Positions 8,800 through 18,310 of a stretch of DNA of 20,489 nt are shown here, piece after piece. A model generated the notes under the pieces. The model did not search any database. It was not told the DNA's origin and was given only the letters and a program-made list of their open reading frames with translations. The translations under genes and the position numbers were made by a program. How positions within the stretch are numbered: position 1 is the stretch's first letter; every line of letters begins with the position of its first letter. The DNA comes from Magicicada cassinii (lineage: Eukaryota > Arthropoda > Insecta > Hemiptera > Cicadidae), in assembly GCA_028571305.1 (NCBI GenBank), contig JAOXNS010477575.1:1-20489 (forward strand). Direction: 5' to 3'.

Positions 8800-9898
8800 T
8801 TTTTTAAAGGGGGAAAAATGCTTTATGCATCGTCAGGAGAATTCGTCTGTCCCCTGGTGTGTGGTACTCTCACCCACAGAAAATCCACCTCTAATCCAGG
8901 CATGGATATCCACCCTGGAACCACTTAGCGTATTACTGTACTTCAAGATGAAGCCTATTGCGCGGGCTCCTTCTAGTTGTCTCTTATGTGTTACTGCCCG
9001 TTGGATGCAAGTTGGGTCTGACTTTTCTTCTCTTGTAGAATCAACTTAATAATGTAGAAATGCGGTCCAATTCCTCCTTGTCACGAATTATAATCTCAAC
9101 TAGACCCTTGGACGTGAACTCCCCGACCTCCATCTCTATTGTCACCCTCTCTCTTGTAAATCAGCATCACTTGAAAAAAGTGTGCAAGGCATCTTCACGG
9201 GGAGAGCCACCGTACTGGCATGTACTTTCCCCATGCTGTAGAGGTAGGCGCTAAAATACCCGTGACCACTGAGGAACAGTGTTAACCTCACCGTGCTGGC
9301 GGTCAGTCCATTCCCTCAGGTTCGGTATGTGCCTTGCGATCCATCTTCCTCTGTCGTCCCTATACCAACAATCTCTTTCCGGTGCCGGAGAGTGAGTTTC
9401 CTGGCTTCATTCTTTTCTGGATCTCTTCCACTTCCATCTCTACTTTCGAAGTGGAGATTTCACTCTTGAATCAGAAGGTCTATGAGAACCACTCCCTTCT
9501 CTGCCACTTCCCACTCCCTTCACTCACTTCCCACTCCCCTCAAAAGGTCTATGAGGCTGTCACCAGGACTACTGGCACTGGCACTGTCCGGTAAGAGGAT
9601 GGTACTCTGAGCGATCGTCTTCTTTGCACCGATGCCATACGTTTTTAGACGTGCTGTATTTATCCACCTTTAGTGCATCGGTCCAGATTCCGCAACTATA
9701 CGGCAGGATGGTTTCCGTGACAGCCGTCAACAATCGTCTGTTGCTGGCAGTGAGCTGTGTCGTGATGTGTGCCACTTTAACAACTGCACGGTTGATTTGG
9801 TCCCCGTAGGAGAGCTTCAAATTTAGTCTCGCCCCCTATGTATTTAACCGCCTTCTTTGTCAGTATAACCTCAACTCCCACTTTCACTACGAGACAAT
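8800..9898 (-). mobile_element. R1-like non-LTR retrotransposon, 5'-truncated 3' fragment
   Basis: Minus-strand relic of a LINE ORF2 C-terminal half and 3' UTR. In element order: VKVGVEVILTKKAVKYIG (9887-9834), the end of the reverse transcriptase; a thumb-like region (ASNRRLLTAVTETILPYSCG and IWTDALKVDKY) within 9820-9569; GRWIARHIPN with LREWTDRQHGEVN (9349-9281); CQYGGSPREDALHTFFK (9220-9170), matching the C-terminal CCHC zinc-finger region, with the second Cys replaced by Gly; and a GLVEIIIRD-like segment near 9100. These follow the motif order of R1-clade ORF2. Reading requires several frame changes and there are internal stops, so it is dead. The 5' part (endonuclease and most of the RT) is absent. 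The 3' UTR runs to about 8800, ending in an A/T-rich tail beside the microsatellite. Open frames on the plus strand here are shadows. Confidence 0.8.
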
Positions 9899-9908
9899 GA
9901 AAGAATCG

Positions 9909-9930
9909 TAATAATAATAATAATAATAAT
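9909..9930. repeat. (TAA)n microsatellite
   Basis: About seven ATA/TAA units directly beyond the truncated 5' end of the R1-like LINE. It may be the A/T-rich 3' tail of another minus-strand retroelement lying at about 9931-10170, but I do not recognise that sequence. Confidence 0.8.
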
Positions 9931-11041
9931 GACCTAATGATGATATTAACGACTGGCCGAATGAAAGACCTAAGGACACATAACACATACTGAGTGAGGG
10001 TATTCAGTTCCTGACTGAAGCCTACATAGTGTCCATTCAGATCCGAAAACGTTGATAAAGACAATGCACGATAAAATGTACGATAGGGAACTGTAACTAC
10101 GTTCTGATCACATTGACAATTGAGAAATGTTCTACACTGACGTAAAATATACCTTCGTAAGGGCAAACCTACAGCTGTATGTGATAGATTTATAAAGAAT
10201 CAAAATGATTTATGGCGAGACACACATTCAGTATTATACATTTTTTACGTAGCTTGGCGCGGTTTTATTATTAACCGTTCACCGGTTCAACATAGAAGGC
10301 AGGCGTATAAGTTTTGCGCGCCTCGACGCTTTTGATCAATGAAAAGAACGCGTCGTTCACAGAAATACGTTCAGTTCGTCCCTTTGTGTTGAAAAATACT
10401 GTTTGAGTCAACACTCTGTTCGAAGGTTTCACCATTTTATCTTTCTAAATAAATATCTTCACTATAATATTATATTTTTCCTTATATCACAGATGTAAAT
10501 ATGTTGTATGTGCTTTATGAAATATTAAGTACCTAAACGCAACAACAGGAAGCTAGCTGTTGAATGAACGCACCAAGTTAATGTGGAAAATAAGGAAACC
10601 GGTGCTCACAGCTCAATTACGTGGAGAAAATATGACCTAGAAAAGGTGAATGGAAAATTTATAAGTAGTACTGAATAATTACTAAGCTGTTTGTTACTCC
10701 ACGAAACAAGATTTAAAAAAGTCGTGTATAATGTAAATGCATTTGTTACAGAATCCTACTAGAGTGTCTAGACGGAAGAGTAAAACGTGGGAGAATTAAT
10801 TTCCATTTATTAAAATATATAATTAAATATTTATTAAAAACTTCTACTTCCATGTACTATAATTAGCACAAATTACTAGTTATGAAAAACACACGAATAC
10901 AAGCGTGACTCAAGCTATACTTGAGTAGACTCAGAAAAGAGAACTACTCAATAAGTGAAAGGAAGAAATAGTTTACCATAAAAAATTACCTAACGGAAAC
11001 TACAAGAGGGGAGGTAGAAAGGAAGACGAAAATCCGGAATA
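9931..11041. other. Spacer, no gene seen
   Basis: No supported gene. The minus frame 9777-10166 mixes the LINE remnant with unrelated upstream sequence. A moderately GC-rich part at about 10240-10400 carries nothing I recognise. Confidence 0.5.
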
Positions 11042-11080
11042 CAGTAGAGTCTCAGAAACTCCACACTCGATAATTGGACA
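11042..11080 (+). mobile_element. pogo/Tigger-like terminal inverted repeat, one end
   Basis: CAGTAGAGTCTC at 11042-11053, preceded by TA (11040-11041) and followed by a decayed ACTC/GATAATTGG segment. Pogo/Tigger elements of the Tc1-mariner superfamily begin CAGTAGAGTCTCG, then repeat GATTATCCGA-type units, and insert at TA. No clear partner repeat was found. A poor candidate is AACGAG...ATCACTG at about 11181-11203, which would make a fragment of only about 160 bases. Confidence 0.35.
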
Positions 11081-12064
11081 GTCCGTAGAGCCTGGCACAT
11101 TGCGTTACAATAACTACGTACTGGTTTTGGGCCATCTGGGTGGACTGTAACGGTGACACGTACTATTTTATACTTTTTCTAACGAGTTCCTAGAGATCAC
11201 TGTGGCAGAAGATTCTAGGATAGTGAATCTAGTAAACAGAATGCCACGGTGTGGGAAATGATACTGATACTGACGCTGGAGAACGAGTGGAGCAAGATGG
11301 AATTGTTATACTTTTTGGAGATGATGAAATTAATGAATAGTAAAGGATAGGAAGAGAAAGAAAAACAGGAATCACGGGACGAAAATGATGAAAGACGGCA
11401 GAGAAGATGAATCACAGTGAAGGACTAAAGGTGTTGACTCCCCAGAGGGCAGGGACATAAGCAATAAGCGTTTTATTCTTCCTTCGTCTCCGAACGTAAA
11501 ACTCAGAGAAAGAGAGAGAAACAATTGAGCATTACCAGTTTTTTTTAATGAGCAGATGTAGTAACTTTTACAAAATAAGTAAATTTCGCAGAATTTGGTT
11601 TTGTTAAACAATTGCTGTTAAAATTTGTATTTTTTAAAATTATTTATAATAAACTGCAACGTTGTTAAATGACTTGTGTTAAAATCTGATAACACAGCAA
11701 ATTACTTTACAGCATTCGGCCGTAGGTTGTGAATTAACCACTCATAATTTCGGCAGCTCTTCATCCTCTCAGATCACATTAATTCGTGTTTCCAGGACTC
11801 TACTTCAACAAAATTGGATACCCTCTCAGAGCTCTCAGAGACAAAAGTACAAATAGAGTGGGGAAAAAAGTGATAAACGACAGAAAGAGAGAGCCGACTA
11901 ATTAAAATTGTCTTTCTATGTTTTCAAGTGTTAAGACTCGTTATAATTTCAACCATTAAAATGGGTAATGTGGCCAGCAATAAGATTTGGATCATTCAAT
12001 GTGAGTGGATTTGTATTGCAAAAAATAATTTTCCGATTAAAATCTCTTTCTGTTACTGTACTCA
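11081..12064. other. Spacer, no gene seen
   Basis: No supported gene. It has a purine-rich part (about 11300-11530) on the plus strand that produces low-complexity, serine- and phenylalanine-rich minus frames. Those frames have no family signature and are set aside. Confidence 0.5.
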
Positions 12065-12570
12065 AAACTTTTCGGAACGCATGGAAAATTCGTGACTGCA
12101 TTTGTATAGACAACAAATTACTTCTCTGTAAAGCTGTCCTTAACCCATACAGACTTACGAAAACGAGTTTGGGTTTGTGCCACCAAATCTAACATAGCAA
12201 TCATACAACGGTATCAATCAAAGATCCTACGAGCTACCGCGGATGTCCCGTGGTATTTGTCCAACCACATTTTACACACAAACTTCCAAATTCCATACGT
12301 CCGTGATATCATTCATAAACATGCACTAGACACCATACAAGAATTTAGGACCATCGTAACCCGCTGATAATGTCACTTCTACAGCCCGCAATCGACACCA
12401 TGTTAAGAAGACTTTGGCAATCCGACCTTTAAGGACCACCATGTGACATCGCTGGATGAAACACCTCATTACACCATCTGGTTATAAATTTCTTATGTGT
12501 GTACAATAATCAACAGATTAACTTAAGTAATGTATTTTTGGACTCTTAATAAATAAATAATTAAAAAATA
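12065..12570 (+). mobile_element. Jockey-clade LINE, 3' fragment
   Basis: A plus-strand remnant of the end of ORF2. IDNKLLLCKAVLNP lies at 12106-12147. After one frame change comes an open stretch at 12182-12367 that reads TKSNIAIIQRYQSKILRA, then a TADVPWYLSNHILHT-like segment and FQIPYVRDIIHKHA. The order (KLLLYKAV.KP, W.CA.KSNI.IIQR.QSK.LR, PWY.SN, LH....IP.V) is the conserved C-terminal signature of Jockey-clade ORF2. Stops and shifts show it is dead, and the endonuclease and RT core are absent. The 3' end is an A-rich tail with AATAAATAAATAATTAAAAAA-like composition (12548-12568). I found no convincing target duplication; the 5' edge is approximate. Confidence 0.75.
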
Positions 12571-13489
12571 GAATATTTCAAGATTGAATAATAAATTGAT
12601 TGAAATTTTATATCTAATCTAATTTATTACAACTGCAAGAAGTATTAAAACTTCAAAGCAAGTATTAATTATAGAATAGGTAAGTTTATGCTCAAAAATC
12701 TATAGCAACGGAAAATAAATAGCCGGTTATTCAGAACTTACTAATTAACTGAACTACACTGACTCACAGGAATGGGTATTGATAATGGAAAATTTTGTCA
12801 CCCGTAACGCTCAGTTTTCCTCCTATCTTCCGTACCTTAGAATACAGGTACAGAAATTATAAGTGCTTGATAACAATCATGTAACAAGCGCGTAAGATAT
12901 ATGGTTGCTTTTCAAATGCCTATTAGATGTGAATTTGAAAAATCTTAAGTTGAACAGACTAGAAATTTGTTACGCACAAAACGACGAATGCCCCCCTCCT
13001 GCACGCTTACCAACATCGTATTCTGTTACATTCTATATCCTAGATACATAAAATTAAGTCGTCGCCTTCTGATGTACTTGATTCACCAGAAGATTCATGG
13101 TCTGGTATGGTGAACTGATAACAGCACGTCTGTTGCACATACTTCAGCCACTACTTCTAAATTAAAGATACTCGTTCAGCAGCGAACGAAATTAATATTG
13201 CAAAAAACGAACAAACTAATTTAATAGAAAAAACCAAAACATAAATAATTAAAAAAATAGATAATAAAAACACTAATACTGTAGTAAATTAGAATACATA
13301 GGAGTCAAAATTACAAGAGATAAATCAGAAGAACCGGAAATAAGGAGAAGAGATTCCTTGCCTAAGAGATCGTACTTTGCCCTGCTAAAAACTTTTAAAT
13401 CCAAAACTGTGCTTCAGTGAATCAAATTATGAATACGGAAAACTATCATACGGCCAATATTTGTTGTATGTCTGAGATACGGTACTTAT
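12571..13489. other. AT-rich spacer, no gene seen
   Basis: No supported gene or RNA. AT-rich with many stops in every frame and short poly-A runs at about 13200-13270. Confidence 0.55.
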
Positions 13490-13890
13490 TGAGAGACATA
13501 CAGAAAAAAACATCTTTGAAAGGAAACTTCCTCGAAGTACAAAGACCGGTGAATTATAATGAACTCTGGAGGATCAGATTTAGTCATGAATTATGCCACC
13601 AGTATAAAGTGTTGCGTGAATTAGGATATGTTAAACTACAATAGTTAAGACTGGCCGGTCACGTAGTAAGCTCGGTAAACCGTAGAAACCCAAACAGGGC
13701 GTCAAAGGGTAAACGTATGGAAAAGAGACCAGAAGGCCGACCAAGAAATTCATGGAGGAGGAAATCTCTGACGACACAAGACGATTAGGAATAAGGGATT
13801 GGGGAAAACAAAAGAGATGATGGGGACTGACTGAAGAGATGAGAAAGGAAGATTGAATGAGGCCGCAGCACGACTTTGGGCTGTAGAGCC
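13490..13890 (+). mobile_element. Non-LTR retrotransposon C-terminal fragment, probably RTE-like
   Basis: A plus-strand relic of the last about 130 residues of a LINE protein: RPVNYNELWRIRFSHEL (from 13543), then after a break LRLAGHVV (13644 on), GRPRNSW, then in another frame EEEISDDTRRLGIRDW, ending near HDFGL and a stop at 13884-13886. Insect LINE proteins with this tail run ELWRIRYNHEL, RLRWLGHV.RM, GRPR.RW.D.V..D...LG.R.W and HFGL. Clade assignment (RTE or a neighbour) rests on this tail alone. At least two frame changes and a stop are present, so it is not functional. Most of the element, including the RT and endonuclease, is missing. The minus frames 13750-14220 are shadows. Confidence 0.65.
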
Positions 13891-14995
13891 ATAATAACAG
13901 CGGTAGTAACAGAGTCTACGCATTTTATTACCACTTTGCGAACACAAGCGACGTCTTACGTTCTGTTTACTCATCCAGCACAGTTATAATAATATACTGG
14001 TACAATAGTGGGTAAATTTACAGTCGAATATACACATTATCACATTGTCCCCTAACACAAACACACCCGCCATCATTCGTGACTGACTGGTGTGTGTAAC
14101 ACATCCGTCAACTTTATGTTGGATCGTAAACGCAAAGACTACTGTCGCTCCATAAAACAACTTTACACACAATACAGAGCTGAACGAAGTCGAAAATAAA
14201 ATAGTAAATAAATGATCCACGCATCCTACGTGCGTACAGGCGTTTACGCTACGGTTTTACTTATCGTGAAAGGATTTAGTTAAAATGCAAAAATTGACCT
14301 GACCCCACAAGCTTCTAAGCGGGTAAGACTACGATTTTGTAACACAAGTCCAGATTTTTAAGCTGTCATTTTCAAATGACATACCGTATGTTTTTAGTTA
14401 TTCAGTCAATTAAATGTAATTTTTAATTTAGGTAACCTTTGTTAAAAAACTATACAGTAATACTTTAGCGATTTCAAAAGAAATCTAATGCAACACAGAG
14501 TGGTGTACTTGCAAAGTCACAAATGTTATTTTACTGTAGTTAACGAGTGATTAGATTTGCCTATGTTGTTAATGTAGTTATTGTCTATTGTTATATAGGC
14601 CAACATCTTCGGTAATTCAATTCAGATTCACTTAGACACGCTTATCGAAAAAATTAGCACAATATAAAGTTTATTACAATTAATAAAAAATAAATAATAA
14701 ATTTTACTTTCTGTGTACCTGTTATTATGAAATTATAATCACTATATATAAAGGAAAAGAATAATTATAAATATATAAAACTTGTTATCAGTGAAGATAT
14801 TGAAAAGTTTCAGGGAAACTTCTGAAGTCTCTATAAATGAATTAATAAATAATCGAACTCATATTCGTTTCGATTTTAATATAAAATAACAAATAATCTA
14901 TTTAATTCGATTCAAATTATCGATTTTTTAACGTTTATTTACTTAATCAGCTGTTTTGACGGTTATATTGGAAATATTTTATGTTTATATTTTAT
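13891..14995. other. AT-rich spacer, possibly including the 3' region of the Penelope relic
   Basis: No gene supported. About 14650-14995 is very AT-rich and lies just downstream, in its own orientation, of the minus-strand Penelope-like coding relic. It may be that element's 3' untranslated part. A small hairpin AAGTTTC/GAAACTT is at 14805-14821. I looked here for a hammerhead core and found none. Confidence 0.45.
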
Positions 14996-15390
14996 TTATT
15001 CTATTAAATTTATAATTGTAAATAGATCATCTTGTTTTGTTTTTATTTGAGTTTGTTCTTTAATAAGTAAATTATTGTTATTGTGTTTGTAAATATTAAT
15101 GTTTTCCCAAATATTCAGTTTTCGACCTTTTTGTACATTTTTAATTAACTTCATGCTGTAAATGTCTGGAAATTGATGTTTATTATTTAGATAATGCGTG
15201 GCTAAATTAGACTTGTAAATATTTCGTTTTAAAAATGCATTGCGGTGCTAAAGGAATCTATCGAGTAGATTTTTCTTTGTCTAGCCTACGTAAAATTTAT
15301 TGCAGTCTGGACAACTGTTTTGTATATTCCATTTTATTGTGAATATATAAGAATGATTATCTGATTCATCTATTTGTTTATGAATTAATT
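14996..15390 (-). mobile_element. Penelope-like element, GIY-YIG endonuclease relic
   Basis: Reading the minus strand, the sequence carries a degenerate but recognisable C-terminal GIY-YIG nuclease region. A YIFTIKW segment comes first, then CPDCNKFYVG (CPDC at 15313-15302), a DRFLxHRNAFLKRN-like stretch, SNLATHYLNNKHQFPD and RKLNIWENINIYKH. The order matches the end of Penelope-like proteins: C..C.K.YIGQT, RF.EH, FA.H....H, and an E...IY terminal block. The product would act as the integration endonuclease alongside the element's reverse transcriptase. No reverse transcriptase was seen upstream, so this is a truncated, broken fossil, and fairly old judging by its divergence. Confidence 0.65.
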
Positions 15391-16446
15391 ATTATTGTTT
15401 TAATTAGTTATGTATTTGTTTTAGTTTTAATTAAATAAAACAGCTGACCCGTTACGGTTGTTACAGCCTGACTGCCAAATTAAATAACTCTTGTCCGATA
15501 CTGGCCCGGCGTATCTGACCCTTTTGTAGAAGTAATGTCACTTTCTACAAACATACTTAGATACCATAGATACCAGTATTCTCATGTTTCTCCTTTCGGG
15601 AACGACGTAAATGATTATCGTGAAGTTTCATTGTGTGACCTTGAAATCTTTGCGTAGGAACAAAAATGAGCCTGATGCTTGACCATAACAGAACACGACC
15701 TAGAAAGCCACAAGTGAAACGTATTACCTCATGGTTCAATGTCTGCTGCTGCCAGCATTAGATAAGATGTAGTCTATTGTTCGATAACGGATGATTTATA
15801 ATCACTTAAAGCGTATAAATAAGCGATGATGCTATTATGACGAACTCAGTAACTTGTCCGCAACACAGTTGTCACTCCGTTAATATTATAATGACAAATC
15901 GACCTTCTTATTACCACACAGGCCTTAATGTGAACAAACGAACCGACAAACTATCGTCACATATATTAATTGTGACGTGACGATAGGTCATTTGTGATAA
16001 CATTTTGCGTAGAGCAGCACACTTGACGTGTTGTTGCTTGCACTTGACGTTTCCTCTTTCTTTTGTGTAATTAATTCCATTAATACTGGATGATGTAGCA
16101 CTACTACAATTAGGGTAGGACGCAAATCTTAGATCAGAATAGACAACTTATGTTTGACCTTGATTCAGTAACGGGCACAAGTTAATTTGTCAAGGCAAAG
16201 TTTGTGATAAAGTCAGGCGTTATATCAAATTTAAATTGACATGTATAATAAGCGTAGATCATAAATCGCTTCACATTAGAAATTATTCTTAGTTTAGTGC
16301 ATCAAACGGGAGTTCAGAAGGGAAGGTGAGGTACTTTGCCCGGTTTTTCAGCTGATGCGTGTCGATGAGACAGTTGCTGAAGCAGTGGTTCTCGGGAACA
16401 AACTGTTGCCTTATTTGTGGATGTCGACTGGATTGTGTGCAACTGA

Positions 16447-16449
<3 letters not shown>
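15391..16449. other. Spacer with one hairpin, no gene seen
   Basis: No supported gene. CAGCTG-containing AT-rich DNA at about 15400-15460 may belong to the Penelope relic. The minus frame 15557-15739 (60 codons) has no recognisable motif. Confidence 0.5.
15951..15986. repeat. 10-bp-arm inverted repeat
   Basis: CTATCGTCAC (15951-15960) and GTGACGATAG (15977-15986) are perfectly complementary around a 16-base AT-rich loop, with an inner GTCACA/TGTGAC alternative. TGACGT/ACGTCA-like pieces are present, but a regulatory role is not supported. Confidence 0.6.

Positions 16450-16516
<67 letters not shown>
16450..16516. repeat. (TG)n(AG)n compound microsatellite
   Basis: About 24 TG units followed by about nine AG units. 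The three overlapping open frames here (16314-16629, both strands) are made of the repeat and are not genes. Confidence 0.95.
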
Positions 16517-17512
16517 TGTAAAACCTCACAAACATAGACGCCACACACTACAAATTTATGTGCGCACAAAGTATTTTCCATACCTGTATTTAATAACCCT
16601 CTTACTTTGTGTACAGTATATTTCTGCATTAAAGCAGTAGATGTAGTATTTCAGTGAGTCGGTTCCGGACAAGCGCTACTACATTCAAATGGTTAAGTAG
16701 TATGCCCTCGTTACTAAAGCCACAGCTTTACAAACTTCGCATCGTTTCATTTCTGTCTTTTGTAATTCCATGACTCCCTGTATTCGTTGCATATTAAATG
16801 TATGGCATTTGTTAAGTCTTTTTTTTTAGTCTCTGCCACACACTTTACTTATTTTTCAATAAAACTGGTCTTAAGGTCAAAGCATTAATGTTACGCTAAA
16901 CTCGGATACTAAATACGGATCACAGAAAAGAATGCCAGTACTTAAAAAAATGTTCACTTTCATAAAGAGCAAACGTATACCGCTTTTCAGTTATCTTCAT
17001 CCGGTCTCTTCATCTTCGGATTATCACACTCACTATGCATCTTTAGCAGTTCATTTCGTATGTATTAATTCCTTGTTTCCTCTGCAACTCTCCGCTTCCT
17101 TCTCCATTGTCCTCTACCTAAGATGCCACAAATGTGGCACACCTTTCATTATTTTTCTCATCCCATCACTTCCAAATTCTGCATAGTCATTTCTTTTTAA
17201 CATTTTCCTGTAGTGTTTCGTTTATAGACTACTCTATTCGAAGACGTTTAAAGAGCACTACACTCTTTAAGCTATTAACACATCGTTATTGTATTAATTA
17301 ACCAATGTTACTAAACATTACTAAACATTTCTAATTAATTTATAAATAATAATCCACAAAAGATAAGTCGACAATTGAATCAGTCGAAACATATAATCAG
17401 TTTCACCTTACGTTCTGTTTAAAATCGTCTGTTCAATTGTTTTAACTGCTGTTTCCTGTGTCTAACAATGAACGTTATCAGGCTAATGTACGACAGGATT
17501 AACAACCAACCA
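16517..17512. other. Spacer, no gene seen
   Basis: No supported gene. A perfect 7-bp-arm hairpin TGCCACAAATGTGGCA is at 17124-17139 and a tandem pair of TACTAAACAT is at 17309-17328. The plus frame 16932-17186 has no recognisable domain. Confidence 0.5.
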
Positions 17513-17601
17513 GCCAAGTTAATCAGCTAACCATATTTAGCATCAGGCAATCAGCAGTAATCAGGTAATCAGGCAAGTTAGCATTAATATTTAATGCTAA
17601 C
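17513..17601. repeat. AATCAG-type short repeats ending in a 25-bp hairpin
   Basis: Four or more copies of AATCAG with GCTAACCATA repeated at about 17526 and 17595. The block ends in a perfect hairpin, GTTAGCATTAA/TTAATGCTAAC with a TAT loop (17577-17601). It looks like local slippage and inversion; no function is claimed. Confidence 0.55.
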
Positions 17602-18165
17602 CATACTTTGGTTAGTTCTAAATTAATTAAAGAAGAAATAAATGTCACTGATGGACACGCAAAAATGTCAAGATACACCACATTTACTAATCTTTTACAT
17701 TAACTACTTTAATCAAGAGAGGATAATAATCCTAATTACAAATTGTACGATAAAAAATTTAGATTTATGAATACTGTTTGCTAGACGACTTTGAACACAC
17801 AAATCAATTAAGTTTGTTTTGTCCTTAAGAGATATGTAATTTTTTTAATCTTTAGTCGTAGCTAGCAGTTCACTTTCTGTAAAAGTGGTTTTAATTTCTT
17901 GGACTTAAAAATGTACATATGTTTGAAATGTACTAAATCCCGGAGTTGCTAAAACAATTTGACAATTGATTTATTCCATACTAGATTTGGATACTGGCCG
18001 ATTTTGTGTATTTCCATAACGCTAATAATATTTCTTTCCAATTGCAAACAGGAGAAGACCTGAGAAATAATAACATCTTGTTCTGTCTTAATTATACAAA
18101 AGCTTTAAAACAAATTGAGTTCCTAAGGCTTTCACAGACGGCATCAACATAGTCTCAAGCCTCGT
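17602..18165. other. AT-rich spacer, no gene seen
   Basis: No supported gene. The last about 40 bases (from 18130) may be the outer part of the inverted Penelope-like terminus described next. Confidence 0.5.
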
Positions 18166-18280
18166 CATCTTCAGTGCCGGAAACAATTAGCACGGTGTCC
18201 GCCAGTTCACACCAGTCTCCACCTCATCACTGGGGAGAATTGGCGGATACCGTGGCAGTTGTTTTCCGACACTGAAGATG
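18166..18280. repeat. 115-bp foldback, two inverted hammerhead-type termini
   Basis: Left arm 18166-18206 and right arm 18238-18280 are inverted copies about 80-85 percent identical. CATCTTCAGT is answered by ACTGAAGATG, and GTCCGCCA by TGGCGGAT-like sequence. Pairing continues into the loop (CCAGT 18212-18216 with ACTGG 18229-18233). CTGAAGATG, the start of a Penelope-type hammerhead core, is present in both arms: on the plus strand at 18272 and on the minus strand at 18174. Only the plus copy continues into a full hammerhead. I infer two pseudo-LTR-like ends in inverted orientation. Confidence 0.6.
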
Positions 18281-18310
18281 GTCTCCGGTGGTAAGGCCGA
18301 AACGTTTGTC
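18268..18310 (+). ncRNA. Small hammerhead-ribozyme-like motif, Penelope type
   Basis: All elements of a minimal type I hammerhead are present. Stem I is GACA (18268-18271) with TGTC (18307-18310). The core CTGAAGA is at 18272-18278, followed by one unpaired T. Stem II is GGTCT (18280-18284) with AGGCC (18294-18298), including one wobble, with a nine-base loop. GAA is at 18299-18301, then A-C (18302-18303) pairs with G-T (18304-18305), and T (18306) is the cleavage-site base. Stem III is two pairs with no loop, so a single copy would be unstable. Hammerheads of this form are described in Penelope-like elements and are thought to act as dimers. In a hammerhead RNA this cleavage would release element ends. 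Activity here is untested. Confidence 0.6.

Noticed and set aside
8514-8807. 97-codon plus-strand frame with a poly-serine run
   Set aside because: The serine run is the translated (AGT)n microsatellite and the remainder overlaps the hammerhead-like motif; no domain is visible.
8825-9594. Three consecutive plus-strand frames of 64 to 86 codons
   Set aside because: They are antisense shadows of the minus-strand R1-like LINE.
10010-10075. CTGAAG followed 34 bases later by CCGAAAACGTTG, hammerhead-like
   Set aside because: The core lacks the GA that follows CTGAA in real copies, there is an extra A in the GAAA block, and neither stem I nor stem II can be drawn well. It may be a very decayed terminus, but this is not supported.
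13750-14220. Two minus-strand frames of 74 and 78 codons
   Set aside because: The first is antisense to the LINE tail; the second has no recognisable motif.
16025-16060. GGAAACGTC on the minus strand, as in Penelope hammerheads
   Set aside because: No CTGANGA core lies upstream on that strand.
16314-16629. Frames rich in Thr-His, Cys-Val and Arg-Glu on both strands
   Set aside because: They are translations of the (TG)n(AG)n microsatellite.
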